DNA from: Anaerolineae bacterium
Lineage (GTDB): Bacteria; Chloroflexota; Anaerolineae; Fen-1058
Length of the DNA stretch: 35,836 nucleotides
Assembly (NCBI GenBank): GCA_003154115.1
Contig: PMCF01000100.1
Coordinates: 1-35,836 of the forward strand
Direction: 5' to 3'
Shown here: one piece after another, positions 7,997 to 14,999 of the stretch
Numbering within the stretch: position 1 is the first letter of the stretch
Layout of the letters: every line of letters begins with the position of its first letter
Position numbers and translations under genes: made by a program
Notes under the pieces: model-generated
Database searches by the model: none
Told to the model about the DNA's origin: nothing
The model's input: only the letters and a program-made list of their open reading frames with translations

Positions 7997-8767
7997 TTAT
8001 TCTTTTCCGACACCAAATAGTTTGAAAGGGTCAGTTCGTAGAAACTCTTCATAAAGGTCGACCACTGGCTTTCCCTTAAAGAAGAGGCACTCTGCCTTCC
8101 CTATTCGGCCCCGCTTTATCAGCCCCCTTCGTTCTGCTTCAATCCTCACTTTTTCCCATGCGTTTTCAGGCATGGGGTTGCGAGGATCATGATATTGAAC
8201 GTACCATTCGGTGTCAGGGTATTGACGTTGTATCTCTTCCGGCAATCGAAAATACTCCGTTATCGCCTTCGGCCATTCCACTTTGCCTTCCGCAGTATGC
8301 ATACTGGAACATTGGTTAATATCCACTCCGAGCAAAAGAACCCAACCATCGATTGACAACAAGTATGAGTATCCCTGGCTGTGAAGATGTGCGTCATGCC
8401 CCCACGCACATACACGGTGTTCGCCTTGGCCCATACACGTATTCGGCCACTTGCAAAAGGTGTCAGCAATAATCCCCATCCCTGTTTTGCAATCTGCATT
8501 TTCGTCAAGCAATCGGACTTTAGCGATTATTCCTTTTGCCTTTTCTTCTTCTGTAAGAGGAAGCGGGGGAGTCACGAGATAGGCAGACATGACAATAGCT
8601 CCCTCTTCTCCCACTACATCCGTCAGGGCATTGACTACGGTAGACGCACCGCCTTCCACAAAGCCCACACTACTCAGAGAGCTATGAACTTCAACCGCTG
8701 CACCACGTTCAAGCCCTAGCTTTTTGAGGCCATCAACAATATCTTTCTGTGTGAGTGGTTTTTGCAT
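7997..8767 (-). CDS. Aminoglycoside N(3)-acetyltransferase-like protein
   Basis: A 256-residue member of the AAC(3) (Antibiotic_NAT) family, whose characterised members transfer acetyl from acetyl-CoA to N3 of aminoglycosides. The start shows the typical DGLKKLGLERGAAVEVHSSL followed by SVGFVEGG. The mid-region GEHRVCAWGHDA matches the family block around the catalytic His, and VLLLGVDINQCSSMHTAE the following one. Start 8767 is preferred over 8806 because GAGGAA lies 8 bp upstream. It sits inside the pyrimidine operon, 35 bp after pyrFE. Its codons look more AT-rich than those of its neighbours, which suggests acquisition. Many family members have no proven resistance role, so the substrate is open. 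Confidence 0.88.
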   Translation of the reverse strand: MQKPLTQKDIVDGLKKLGLERGAAVEVHSSLSSVGFVEGGASTVVNALTDVVGEEGAIVMSAYLVTPPLPLTEEEKAKGIIAKVRLLDENADCKTGMGIIADTFCKWPNTCMGQGEHRVCAWGHDAHLHSQGYSYLLSIDGWVLLLGVDINQCSSMHTAEGKVEWPKAITEYFRLPEEIQRQYPDTEWYVQYHDPRNPMPENAWEKVRIEAERRGLIKRGRIGKAECLFFKGKPVVDLYEEFLRTDPFKLFGVGKE

Positions 8768-8802
8768 TGAAATATTCCTCTGTAGCCTTCGCGGCCCAAC
8801 AA

Positions 8803-10221
8803 TCACATAGCCAGAAATACCTTAACTTCCTCAAACTGATCCGATGTAATCGCGCCCAACCGCAGCCACTCCGGCAGCAAGTCGAGCAGATTCACAACCG
8901 CATGCAATTGATAACCGGCTTCGGCCAACATCGGCCCGGCCCCCTGCCCGCGATCGATCAACACGACGATGTCGCGCACTTTCAGCCCGGCTTCTTCCAA
9001 TTTCTGAATCGCCTCGATCTTCGATCCGCCGGTGGTTGCCAGATCGTCAATCACCACGATGGTTTCGCCGGGCTGGTAATCGCCTTCGATGAGCGCCTTG
9101 GTGCCGTAATCTTTCGCCTCGCGCCGCGGATAGATGAGCGGGCGATTGATCTCCAGCGAGATGGCCGTCGCGATCGGCAGCGCCGCATATGGAATGCCCG
9201 CCAGTCGATCGAACGACAATTCCTTCAAAGTCGTCGCATAGGCTTGCGCCACCCGCTTGAGGATTTGCGGATGTGTAACCAATCTCCGCAAATCGAGATA
9301 GATCGGCGACATGATCCCGGACTTGAGTTTGAACTGGCCGAAACGCACGCACTGGGAAGCGACAAGGTCTTGAGCCAATTGAGAAAGCGTAGTACGTCGT
9401 GCGTGGTGCGTAAGAGCAGACACGGAACACGCGCCAGTGCGCAGCCTCCCTGTGGGACGCACCACGTTAATGTCATCACGAATCTGCTTTGCCGCCGCGC
9501 CGGGGTTAGCGGCTTTTGAGATCGCCCGCGAAACATTGATCAACAAGCCAAGTCCATCGGGGCGCAGACCTGCCTCGAGCGAGGCTTGCAGATCGCCGCC
9601 CTGCGCGCCGACACCGGGCACCAGAAACCACAAATCCGGTGCCGCCGTACGAACCCGCGCTAAGGCCTGCGGATCGGTCGCGCCGACGACCAACCCAACA
9701 TTGCCATTCGCGTTCCACTCTTGTGCATGCTGTGCCACCATCTCATACAGCGTGCATCCTGCATCCCGCATCATGCTCCCTTGAAATTCATCCGCGCCGG
9801 GATTCGAGGTTTTGCAGAGCACAAAGGCGCCGCGATCCGATCGGGCTAAGAAAGGCCGCAGCGCTTCTCCCCCCAGATACGGATTCAGCGTGATGGCTTG
9901 CGCGCCGAGTTCATCGAACGCGGCTCGCACATAGGCTTCGGCCGTATCCGCGATGTCCCCGCGTTTCGCATCGAGGATCACCGGGATGCCGTGCGGCACA
10001 TGCGCGATGACGTCCTTCAACGCCGCTACACCCGCCGCACCAAACGCTTCAAAGAACGCGGCATTCGGCTTGAAAGCGCAGGCATATTCCGCCGTCGCAT
10101 CGATCAGACGGAAGCACTCTTCACGCGCCGAGGCGGCATCTGTCCCGCGCGGATCAAGCCCCACACACAACAGCGAATCGACTTCACGCGCCCGTTGTTC
10201 AAGTTGTTCAAAGAAATTCAT
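8803..10221 (-). CDS. pyrFE: Bifunctional orotidine 5'-phosphate decarboxylase / orotate phosphoribosyltransferase
   Basis: A 472-residue fusion catalysing the last two steps to UMP. Residues 1 to about 250 are a type-2 OMP decarboxylase: CVGLDPR (19-25), FKPNAAFFE, catalytic VILDAKRGD (81-89) and TLNPYLGG. Residues from about 280 to 472 are an orotate phosphoribosyltransferase with the PRPP loop VIDDLATTGGSK (390-401) and the YPRREAKDYG substrate loop. The order is decarboxylase first, opposite to animal UMP synthase. The start at 10221 is chosen for GAGGGG upstream; the longer frame runs into repeat sequence. The interdomain linker (about 252-278) is encoded by repeats at 9386-9466. The gene is followed closely by the AAC(3)-like gene and preceded by pyrB. 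Confidence 0.95.
   Translation of the reverse strand: MNFFEQLEQRAREVDSLLCVGLDPRGTDAASAREECFRLIDATAEYACAFKPNAAFFEAFGAAGVAALKDVIAHVPHGIPVILDAKRGDIADTAEAYVRAAFDELGAQAITLNPYLGGEALRPFLARSDRGAFVLCKTSNPGADEFQGSMMRDAGCTLYEMVAQHAQEWNANGNVGLVVGATDPQALARVRTAAPDLWFLVPGVGAQGGDLQASLEAGLRPDGLGLLINVSRAISKAANPGAAAKQIRDDINVVRPTGRLRTGACSVSALTHHARRTTLSQLAQDLVASQCVRFGQFKLKSGIMSPIYLDLRRLVTHPQILKRVAQAYATTLKELSFDRLAGIPYAALPIATAISLEINRPLIYPRREAKDYGTKALIEGDYQPGETIVVIDDLATTGGSKIEAIQKLEEAGLKVRDIVVLIDRGQGAGPMLAEAGYQLHAVVNLLDLLPEWLRLGAITSDQFEEVKVFLAM
9386..9466. repeat. Heptamer array and inverted repeat forming the pyrFE linker
   Basis: Four degenerate 7-bp units (AGCGTAG, TACGTCG, TGCGTGG, TGCGTAA) occupy 9386-9413. 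CGTGGTGCGT (9402-9411) is repeated in inverted form as ACGCACCACG (9457-9466). Bases 9434-9461 are identical to 20011-20038. The whole stretch is read through in the pyrFE frame between its two enzyme domains. Confidence 0.8.
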
Positions 10222-10248
10222 AGGTCCCCTCATCCCCGCCCCGTGCGA

Positions 10249-10263
10249 AGCCTCCCTGTGGGA
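10249..10263. repeat. Short copy of the AGCCTCCCTGTGGGA repeat
   Basis: This 15-bp core is shared with the longer copies at 9434-9461 and 20011-20038. It lies in the pyrB-pyrFE spacer, just upstream of the pyrFE ribosome site. Confidence 0.65.
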
Positions 10264-10310
10264 TTCCTCCGTCGAGCCGCTTCGCGCAACACTCAACAGG
10301 GGAAGGGAGA

Positions 10311-10345
10311 TTACGCATTACTCGTTACTCGTTACGCTTTACCCA
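10311..10345. repeat. Heptanucleotide tandem repeat over the pyrB stop codon
   Basis: Five 7-bp units in a row read TTACGCA, TTACTCG, TTACTCG, TTACGCT and TTACCCA. The fourth unit supplies the pyrB stop (TAA on the minus strand, 10334-10332) and the last codons of the gene. Confidence 0.85.
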
Positions 10346-11333
10346 AAACCATCGCCAGCAGCGCCATGCGGACGTACAGACCGTATTCCATCTGGCGGAA
10401 GTAGGCGGCACGCGGATCACTGTCTACGTCCATCGAGATTTCGCCGACGCGCGGCAGCGGGTGCATCAAGACCATGTCTTGCTTCGCGTTCTTCAGTGTC
10501 TCCGGTGTGATGACGAACGCGCCCTTGACCGATTCATACACCTTCAAATCTTCGAAGCGTTCCTTCTGGACACGCGTCACGTACAACACATCGGTCTCGG
10601 CCAACACCGGATCGAGCGTGGTGTATTCTTTCTGCTCCACGCCGAACTTGCCCAGTTCTTCCACGATGTAGGGCGGCATGCGCAGAATCTCCGGCGATAC
10701 GTAGTTCAACTTCGCACCATACAGCGCCAGCAAGCGCGACAACGAGTGCACCGTGCGTCCGTACTTCAAATCGCCCAGCATCGTCACCGTTAATCCTTCC
10801 AGGCGACCGAGTTCTTCGCGAATCGTGAACAAATCCAACAAGGCTTGCGTGGGATGTTCGCCCGTGCCATCGCCCGCATTGATAATGGGTTTACGCGCAT
10901 AACGCGCCGCCGTTGCCGCCGCGCCCGTTTCAGGATGGCGCAGCACGATCACGTCCGAGTAGCACTCCAACGTGCGCACTGTATCCGGAAGCGATTCGCC
11001 CTTCGCCACTGATGAATACTTCACTTCGCTGATGGGAATGACGCTGCCGCCCAGGCGTTCCATCGCTGCCGTGAACGATGAAGATGTGCGCGTCGAAGGT
11101 TCGTAGAACAAGCTCGCCAGAATCTTGCCCTTCAACAAATCGAACGTGCCTACGCGCTCCACCATCAAGCGCATTTCTTCGGCCACCGCAAAAATATATT
11201 CCAGATCGGTGCGCGCGAACTGCGCCACCGACAAGATATGCTGTCCGTAAAACCGGCCGTCGCCCCGCTCACCCAACGGCAGATGCGCTGCTGATGAACG
11301 CTTGCGACCTACTCCCATTGTTCGCGTTGCCAT
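10332..11333 (-). CDS. pyrB: Aspartate carbamoyltransferase catalytic subunit
   Basis: A 333-residue enzyme that joins carbamoyl phosphate and aspartate. The carbamoyl-phosphate site is [13 protein letters not shown] (75-87, STRT at 80-83), the central block is [16 protein letters not shown] (151-166), and HPLPRVGEI lies near the C-terminus. The first 28 residues are an extension before the usual FYGQHILSV start, but AAGGAGAG at good spacing supports the start at 11333. No regulatory subunit gene (pyrI) is nearby. It lies 30 bp after pyrC and before pyrFE in one operon. The final codons and stop are provided by a heptamer repeat. Confidence 0.97.
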   Translation of the reverse strand: MATRTMGVGRKRSSAAHLPLGERGDGRFYGQHILSVAQFARTDLEYIFAVAEEMRLMVERVGTFDLLKGKILASLFYEPSTRTSSSFTAAMERLGGSVIPISEVKYSSVAKGESLPDTVRTLECYSDVIVLRHPETGAAATAARYARKPIINAGDGTGEHPTQALLDLFTIREELGRLEGLTVTMLGDLKYGRTVHSLSRLLALYGAKLNYVSPEILRMPPYIVEELGKFGVEQKEYTTLDPVLAETDVLYVTRVQKERFEDLKVYESVKGAFVITPETLKNAKQDMVLMHPLPRVGEISMDVDSDPRAAYFRQMEYGLYVRMALLAMVLGKA

Positions 11334-11363
11334 GATTCGTCTCTCCTTTGAATTTTTATTGTG

Positions 11364-12425
11364 TTAGGATCGAACATCGTGCCCGGAACCGGGCTGCGCC
11401 AGGACTTCTCCAGATCGATAGACCTCTGCGCCTCGCACGAGCACCCGCTCCACGCGGCCGCGCAGTGTCCAGCCTTCAAATGGTGTCCACTTCGCGCGCG
11501 TTTGCATTTCCTCACCGCGCACGATCCAATCTTGATCGACATCCACTTCGATCCACGTCTCGGGCTGATCGGGCAGATGGAACAAGCGGCGCGGGTTGTT
11601 CACCGCCCGATCGATTAGCTGCTCGATCGAGATCAGCCCTTCGCGCACCAACTCCAGATACAGCGGCAGCGCTGTCTCTAAGCCGGGAAAACCGGGCGGC
11701 GGCTTCGGTGATTCCTTCTCGAGCAACGTATGTGGCGCGTGATCCGTCGCAAAGCAGTCGATCACTTCGAGGCTCGAGCGTAGCGCTTGCCGATCGGCGT
11801 CCTTCGCCAAACGTGGCCGCACTTCGGAGCGCCCGAAGCCGATCGTGTTGGCGATCTCATCCGTGAGGAAGAAGTGGTGGGGCGTCACTTCGCACGTCAC
11901 GTTAATGCCCTTCTCCTTTGCCTTGCGGATCAATTCGATCTCGTCCTTGCGGCTGACGTGGCAGATGTGCACATGCTTGCCGGTGAGATGTGCCACCAGA
12001 ATGCACGCCGCCACCGTGCGCCCTTCCGCGTGGCACAGCACAGGCCGATCGGCGGGCCAGCGTTCCATGTGCTTTTGCAACGAATCCAGATCATCCAGCC
12101 GCAGCGGGCCAAACGTCTGATCGAGGTACATCTTCAAGCCCGTCACCTGCGGCGCTAATTGATAAGCCGTCTCGACGTTGTCATCGCCCGCGCCCAGATG
12201 AATGCCGTAATCGCAGCGCGCATGCGATCGGGCCAGCTGCTTCTTCGCCGCCAGCGTCTCGGCATTCGTAATCGGCGGCGTGTTGTTGGGCATATCGAGC
12301 ACGCAGGTGAAGCCACCGGCCAGCGCCGCCGCCGTACCCGTATCATAATCCTCTTTGTGCGTGGCCCCCGGTTCGCGCAAATGGACGTGCACATCGATCA
12401 ATCCAGGCAATCTCAATGTCGTCAT
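11364..12425 (-). CDS. pyrC: Dihydroorotase
   Basis: A 353-residue amidohydrolase that closes carbamoyl aspartate to dihydroorotate. Metal and substrate motifs are HVHLREPG (13-20), the lysine of GLKMY (Lys98, the expected carboxylated bridge), CHAEG (His132), HICHVS (His156) and FATDHAPHT with the catalytic Asp. The length and the motif set are closest to the short CAD-like class I enzymes rather than E. coli PyrC. GGAGAG precedes the start. It is the first structural gene of the pyrimidine operon, 28 bp after an attenuator-like terminator that follows a leader-peptide frame. Confidence 0.95.
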   Translation of the reverse strand: MTTLRLPGLIDVHVHLREPGATHKEDYDTGTAAALAGGFTCVLDMPNNTPPITNAETLAAKKQLARSHARCDYGIHLGAGDDNVETAYQLAPQVTGLKMYLDQTFGPLRLDDLDSLQKHMERWPADRPVLCHAEGRTVAACILVAHLTGKHVHICHVSRKDEIELIRKAKEKGINVTCEVTPHHFFLTDEIANTIGFGRSEVRPRLAKDADRQALRSSLEVIDCFATDHAPHTLLEKESPKPPPGFPGLETALPLYLELVREGLISIEQLIDRAVNNPRRLFHLPDQPETWIEVDVDQDWIVRGEEMQTRAKWTPFEGWTLRGRVERVLVRGAEVYRSGEVLAQPGSGHDVRS

Positions 12426-12452
12426 GCTGTCTCTCCTCTCTGGTCAGTACGC

Positions 12453-12484
12453 AAAAAAAGAGCCGACAATCAGAGTCGGCTCTT
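12453..12484 (-). terminator. Rho-independent terminator placed as an attenuator upstream of pyrC
   Basis: On the minus-strand transcript a perfect 10-bp stem (AAGAGCCGAC/GTCGGCTCTT) with a 7-nt loop is followed by a run of U. No promoter-like sequence fits in the 27 bp between it and pyrC, so transcripts must read through it to express the operon. Confidence 0.92.
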
Positions 12485-12581
12485 ACAAAACAAAGGGATG
12501 ATCAGCGGGCTCGCGCTGCTTCGTCGGCACGCTGAAGAGATGGTGTTGCTTGATTAAGATCAGTTTGCGTTGTTTCTTCAT
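12483..12581 (-). CDS. Putative pyr operon leader peptide (32 codons)
   Basis: A short frame starts MKKQRKLILIKQHH and ends HPFVL. It begins about 12 nt after the predicted transcription start and ends with TAA at 12485-12483, which overlaps the first arm of the terminator stem. The last codons (CCC UUU GUU UUG UAA) form a U-rich tract right before the hairpin. There is no clear Shine-Dalgarno site, so initiation might be weak or depend on the short 5' end. The placement is what a pyrBI/pyrL-type UTP-sensing attenuator requires. The peptide itself has no recognisable homologue. Confidence 0.65.
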   Translation of the reverse strand: MKKQRKLILIKQHHLFSVPTKQREPADHPFVL

Positions 12582-12599
12582 GGCGGCAAATTGCGCGTG

Positions 12600-12628
12600 A
12601 TTTTAGTCGCGTTGAGCCTGCCTGTCAA
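12600..12628 (-). promoter_or_regulatory. Sigma70-type promoter of the pyr operon
   Basis: On the minus strand TTGACA (12628-12623) is followed after exactly 17 bp by TAAAAT (12605-12600). It lies in the gap after the P1 peptidase gene and 19-47 bp upstream of the leader peptide. Confidence 0.88.
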
Positions 12629-12646
12629 GACCCAAATTCTACTCTT

Positions 12647-13630
12647 CTACTCGGTAATCGCGGGCAAGCCGCCAGCTGGTTTGGCGGCCCGCACCGCCCG
12701 CACGATGGCCTGCGCGAAAACTTCCGCAGCATACGCCCCGACGATATTCACATCGGCCTTCTTATCTCCCGTCGATAACGCGAAAAGGGTATCGCCGTCT
12801 AGCATGGTATGCGCCGGTCGAATCGCGCGCGCTAAACCAGCGTGCGCCATCTGCGCCACTTTGTTCGCTTCTTCTTTGCTCAAGCGGGCATTGGTCGCCA
12901 CTACACCAATCACCATATTCGATCGCGTGGCAAAGCCCATGCTGGTCCGCCCGATGAAACTGCGCAATGTGGCCAGCGTATCGGCAAAGTAACCGCTCGA
13001 TCCAACTTTGATCGGCCCACGCTGCACCGATCGCGCCCCGGCGATGATGTGATTCGTCTGTGGATCGATCACATCGCCAAAGGCATTCACCGCCACGATC
13101 GCGCCGACGATCACGCCGCCGAGATCAACACTAGCCGTGCCCAGACCGGATTTCATCGCCTGGCCCATGCCGAAGATTTTTCCCACGCTCGCGCCGCAAC
13201 CCGCGCCGACGTTGCCCTCGCTGACCGCCGTCGTCGTCGCATTCCCACAGGCTTGATACCCCATAGCGGCATCCGGTCTCACATCGGCCCGGCCTAACGC
13301 CAGATCGAAGAGCACCGCCGCCGGAACGATCGGGACGCGCCCCACGCCCACATTGAATCCGATCTTGCGTTCTTCCAGATAGCGCATTACGCCTGTCGCC
13401 GCGTCCAACCCAAACGCCGATCCGCCCGTGAGCAGAACCGCGTGCACCTTCTCGACCAGATGCATGGGCCGCAGCAGATCCGTCTCGCGCGTACCCGGCG
13501 CACCCCCGCGCTGATCGACGCCGCCGACTGCGCCATCTTCGCACACGATCACCGTGCAGCCCGTCAGCGCTTCATCGTTTTGAGCATGTCCCACCCGGAT
13601 ACCGGGCACAGCCGTCATGGTGTTATTCAT
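12647..13630 (-). CDS. P1 (S58/DmpA-like) family peptidase, possibly lacking its nucleophile
   Basis: A 327-residue protein of the DmpA/NylC family, whose active members cleave themselves to expose an N-terminal Ser or Thr nucleophile. Family blocks are clear: PGIRVGHAQ near the start, GCTVIVCEDGAVGGVDQRGG, LLTGGSAFGLDAATG, GNVGAGCGASVGK and AMKSGLGTASV. The late block reads SNMVIGVVATNA, where relatives have NTT(I/L)xVVATNA with Thr as nucleophile; here Met239 occupies that place. Start 13630 has GGAGG and overlaps the upstream M28 stop codon by 4 bp (ATGA), so translation is coupled. The fold assignment is firm; activity is doubtful. Confidence 0.9.
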   Translation of the reverse strand: MNNTMTAVPGIRVGHAQNDEALTGCTVIVCEDGAVGGVDQRGGAPGTRETDLLRPMHLVEKVHAVLLTGGSAFGLDAATGVMRYLEERKIGFNVGVGRVPIVPAAVLFDLALGRADVRPDAAMGYQACGNATTTAVSEGNVGAGCGASVGKIFGMGQAMKSGLGTASVDLGGVIVGAIVAVNAFGDVIDPQTNHIIAGARSVQRGPIKVGSSGYFADTLATLRSFIGRTSMGFATRSNMVIGVVATNARLSKEEANKVAQMAHAGLARAIRPAHTMLDGDTLFALSTGDKKADVNIVGAYAAEVFAQAIVRAVRAAKPAGGLPAITE

Positions 13631-14895
13631 GCTATGCCTCCGATCATACGTTCGATCATGTGTAGGGCAACCTGCCCCGCCTGATCGAAGCCGCGCAGGT
13701 GCAGCTGATCGATTGAATCTTGCGGCGTGTGCACCGATCGGCTGGCCCGGCCCACCGTGATCAGCGAGATCGCATCGAAGCCGCGCTGGGCAAACGGAAT
13801 GTGATCGAACAGTGCGCCGATGAAACCAAATCGTTTCAAAGGTAAATGCAGTTCCGCGCAAGCGTCTTGCACACACGTCAGTAAATTTATCCTATCACCG
13901 TTTTGACGTTGACGCGAACCGCCGATGAAGTACAGGTCACCGTCCACGCCGACGCCGTCGAAGTTGAGCACGCGCAGGCCGCCGCGTTCTGCTTGATCGC
14001 GCAGCAGCGCTTCGTGCGCCGTGACGTAAGCCACCGAACCCATCAACGTCATTTCTTCAGCACTGGGAATCAGAAGAGTCATCTGTAGCTTGTCTTGCCA
14101 ATCGGTGCGCTGCGCCAGTAGCTCGGCCAGATGCAAAATCAAGCCAACACTGGAGGCGTTATCGATCGCACCGGGAGAGGTGTTGCCGACATCGAGCAAC
14201 AACAGCGGAACGGCCGACGCGAGGGCGAGTAAGCCGATCGGGAGGCGAAGCACCGTAGACACATCGAACAGTGTCAACACCACGAGGATCAATCCAGCGC
14301 TGATGGCCAGCATGAACAACGTCATCCGCATCACCAAAGGCATGCGTTGACTTTTGGAATCGTAGTGAGCGACGAGATAGAGGTGAGGCGTCTCGTCATT
14401 GCGAGCGTCCCGAGCGGAGCGGCAGCTGCGCGCAGCGGCCGCGGAGTCGAAGGACGCGAAGCAATCTCCATTGTGGACGGAGATTGCTTCGTCGCTGGGA
14501 AGCGCTCCTCGCAATGACGGACGGGCGATCAGGTTTGCCGTGGTATAGTGTTTACCCCACTTCAACCCGCGCCCGTTCTGCTCCAACGCCCGCGCCTGCA
14601 CACTGCGCTGTAGCGGCATGAACATGGCGATGAGCACTACTAGCATCACGGCCAATACGCGCTCAGGCCAGACAAGCAACGCGGCTACCAGCAACACACT
14701 GGCCAGAATGAACAACTTCAAAAACACTTCGGAGGCTGTGGAAAACGTGAACGGCTGCCGCTCGACGTGCCAGCCCCAACCGCGCAAGCGCTCCTCAATC
14801 TCCTGCGCGACTTTCTCATCCTCGCCCGATCCCACGCGGCGCGGACGGGAGAGGGAAGCAGCATATTGAAGTGCAACACGAGGATCGAACGTCAT
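13627..14895 (-). CDS. M28-family metallopeptidase with membrane helices
   Basis: A 422-residue protein with zinc-peptidase motifs: LVAHYDSKS (His177, Asp179), GAIDNASSVG, SAEEMTLMG, NFDGVGVDGD and a C-terminal RSVHTPQD with the last His ligand. Two hydrophobic helices lie at about 50-90. Two more lie between the HYD motif and the DNAS motif, where ordinary M28 enzymes have only a short loop. Residues about 126-167 are encoded by an in-frame 126-bp repeat. The ATG at 14895 lacks a good ribosome site; TTG at 14910 is an alternative. It is coupled to the P1 peptidase gene. The substrate is unknown. Confidence 0.88.
   Translation of the reverse strand: MTFDPRVALQYAASLSRPRRVGSGEDEKVAQEIEERLRGWGWHVERQPFTFSTASEVFLKLFILASVLLVAALLVWPERVLAVMLVVLIAMFMPLQRSVQARALEQNGRGLKWGKHYTTANLIARPSLRGALPSDEAISVHNGDCFASFDSAAAARSCRSARDARNDETPHLYLVAHYDSKSQRMPLVMRMTLFMLAISAGLILVVLTLFDVSTVLRLPIGLLALASAVPLLLLDVGNTSPGAIDNASSVGLILHLAELLAQRTDWQDKLQMTLLIPSAEEMTLMGSVAYVTAHEALLRDQAERGGLRVLNFDGVGVDGDLYFIGGSRQRQNGDRINLLTCVQDACAELHLPLKRFGFIGALFDHIPFAQRGFDAISLITVGRASRSVHTPQDSIDQLHLRGFDQAGQVALHMIERMIGGIA
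14394..14519. repeat. In-frame palindromic element inside the M28 peptidase gene
   Basis: A 126-bp element has perfect 12-bp terminal inverted repeats (CGTCATTGCGAG and CTCGCAATGACG). An internal hairpin GAAGCAATCTCC/GGAGATTGCTTC and the GCGAGCGTCC-GAGCGGAGC block are shared with 7084-7140. It equals 42 codons and contains no stop in the host frame. Its product interrupts the chain just before the zinc-binding HYD strand. Confidence 0.92.
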
Positions 14896-14920
14896 CTTTG
14901 TGTTTTGCAAAGTCGTATCT

Positions 14921-14981
14921 GGATTCGAGGCTTTAGCCGGGTTGGTCTGTGGTTGATTTACCCGGCTAAAGCCTCAAATCC
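14921..14981. repeat. Long inverted repeat (GGCTTTAGCCGG family)
   Basis: Two 22-bp arms with one mismatch (core GGCTTTAGCCGGGT/ACCCGGCTAAAGCC) enclose 17 bases, in the spacer between the HlyD lipoprotein and M28 genes. A related copy is at 33051-33096. It could act as a transcript-end hairpin, but no U-run follows. Confidence 0.85.
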
Positions 14982-14999
14982 GGACGTTTGACGCCAGCC

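Noticed and set aside
7843-8052. Open frame of 69 codons on the minus strand between pyrD and the AAC(3)-like gene
   Set aside because: It overlaps the end of the AAC(3)-like gene, has no ribosome site and most of its product corresponds to a repeat-type peptide.
12426-12452. CCAGAGAGG just upstream of pyrC, similar to the PyrR-binding loop
   Set aside because: The hexaloop-like CAGAGA is present but the flanking bases cannot form the required stem, and the sequence is better explained as the GGAGAG ribosome site.
12667-12688. Inverted repeat GCCGCCA/TGGCGGC near the end of the P1 peptidase gene as a terminator
   Set aside because: It lies inside the coding region, encodes family-typical residues and is not followed by a U-run.
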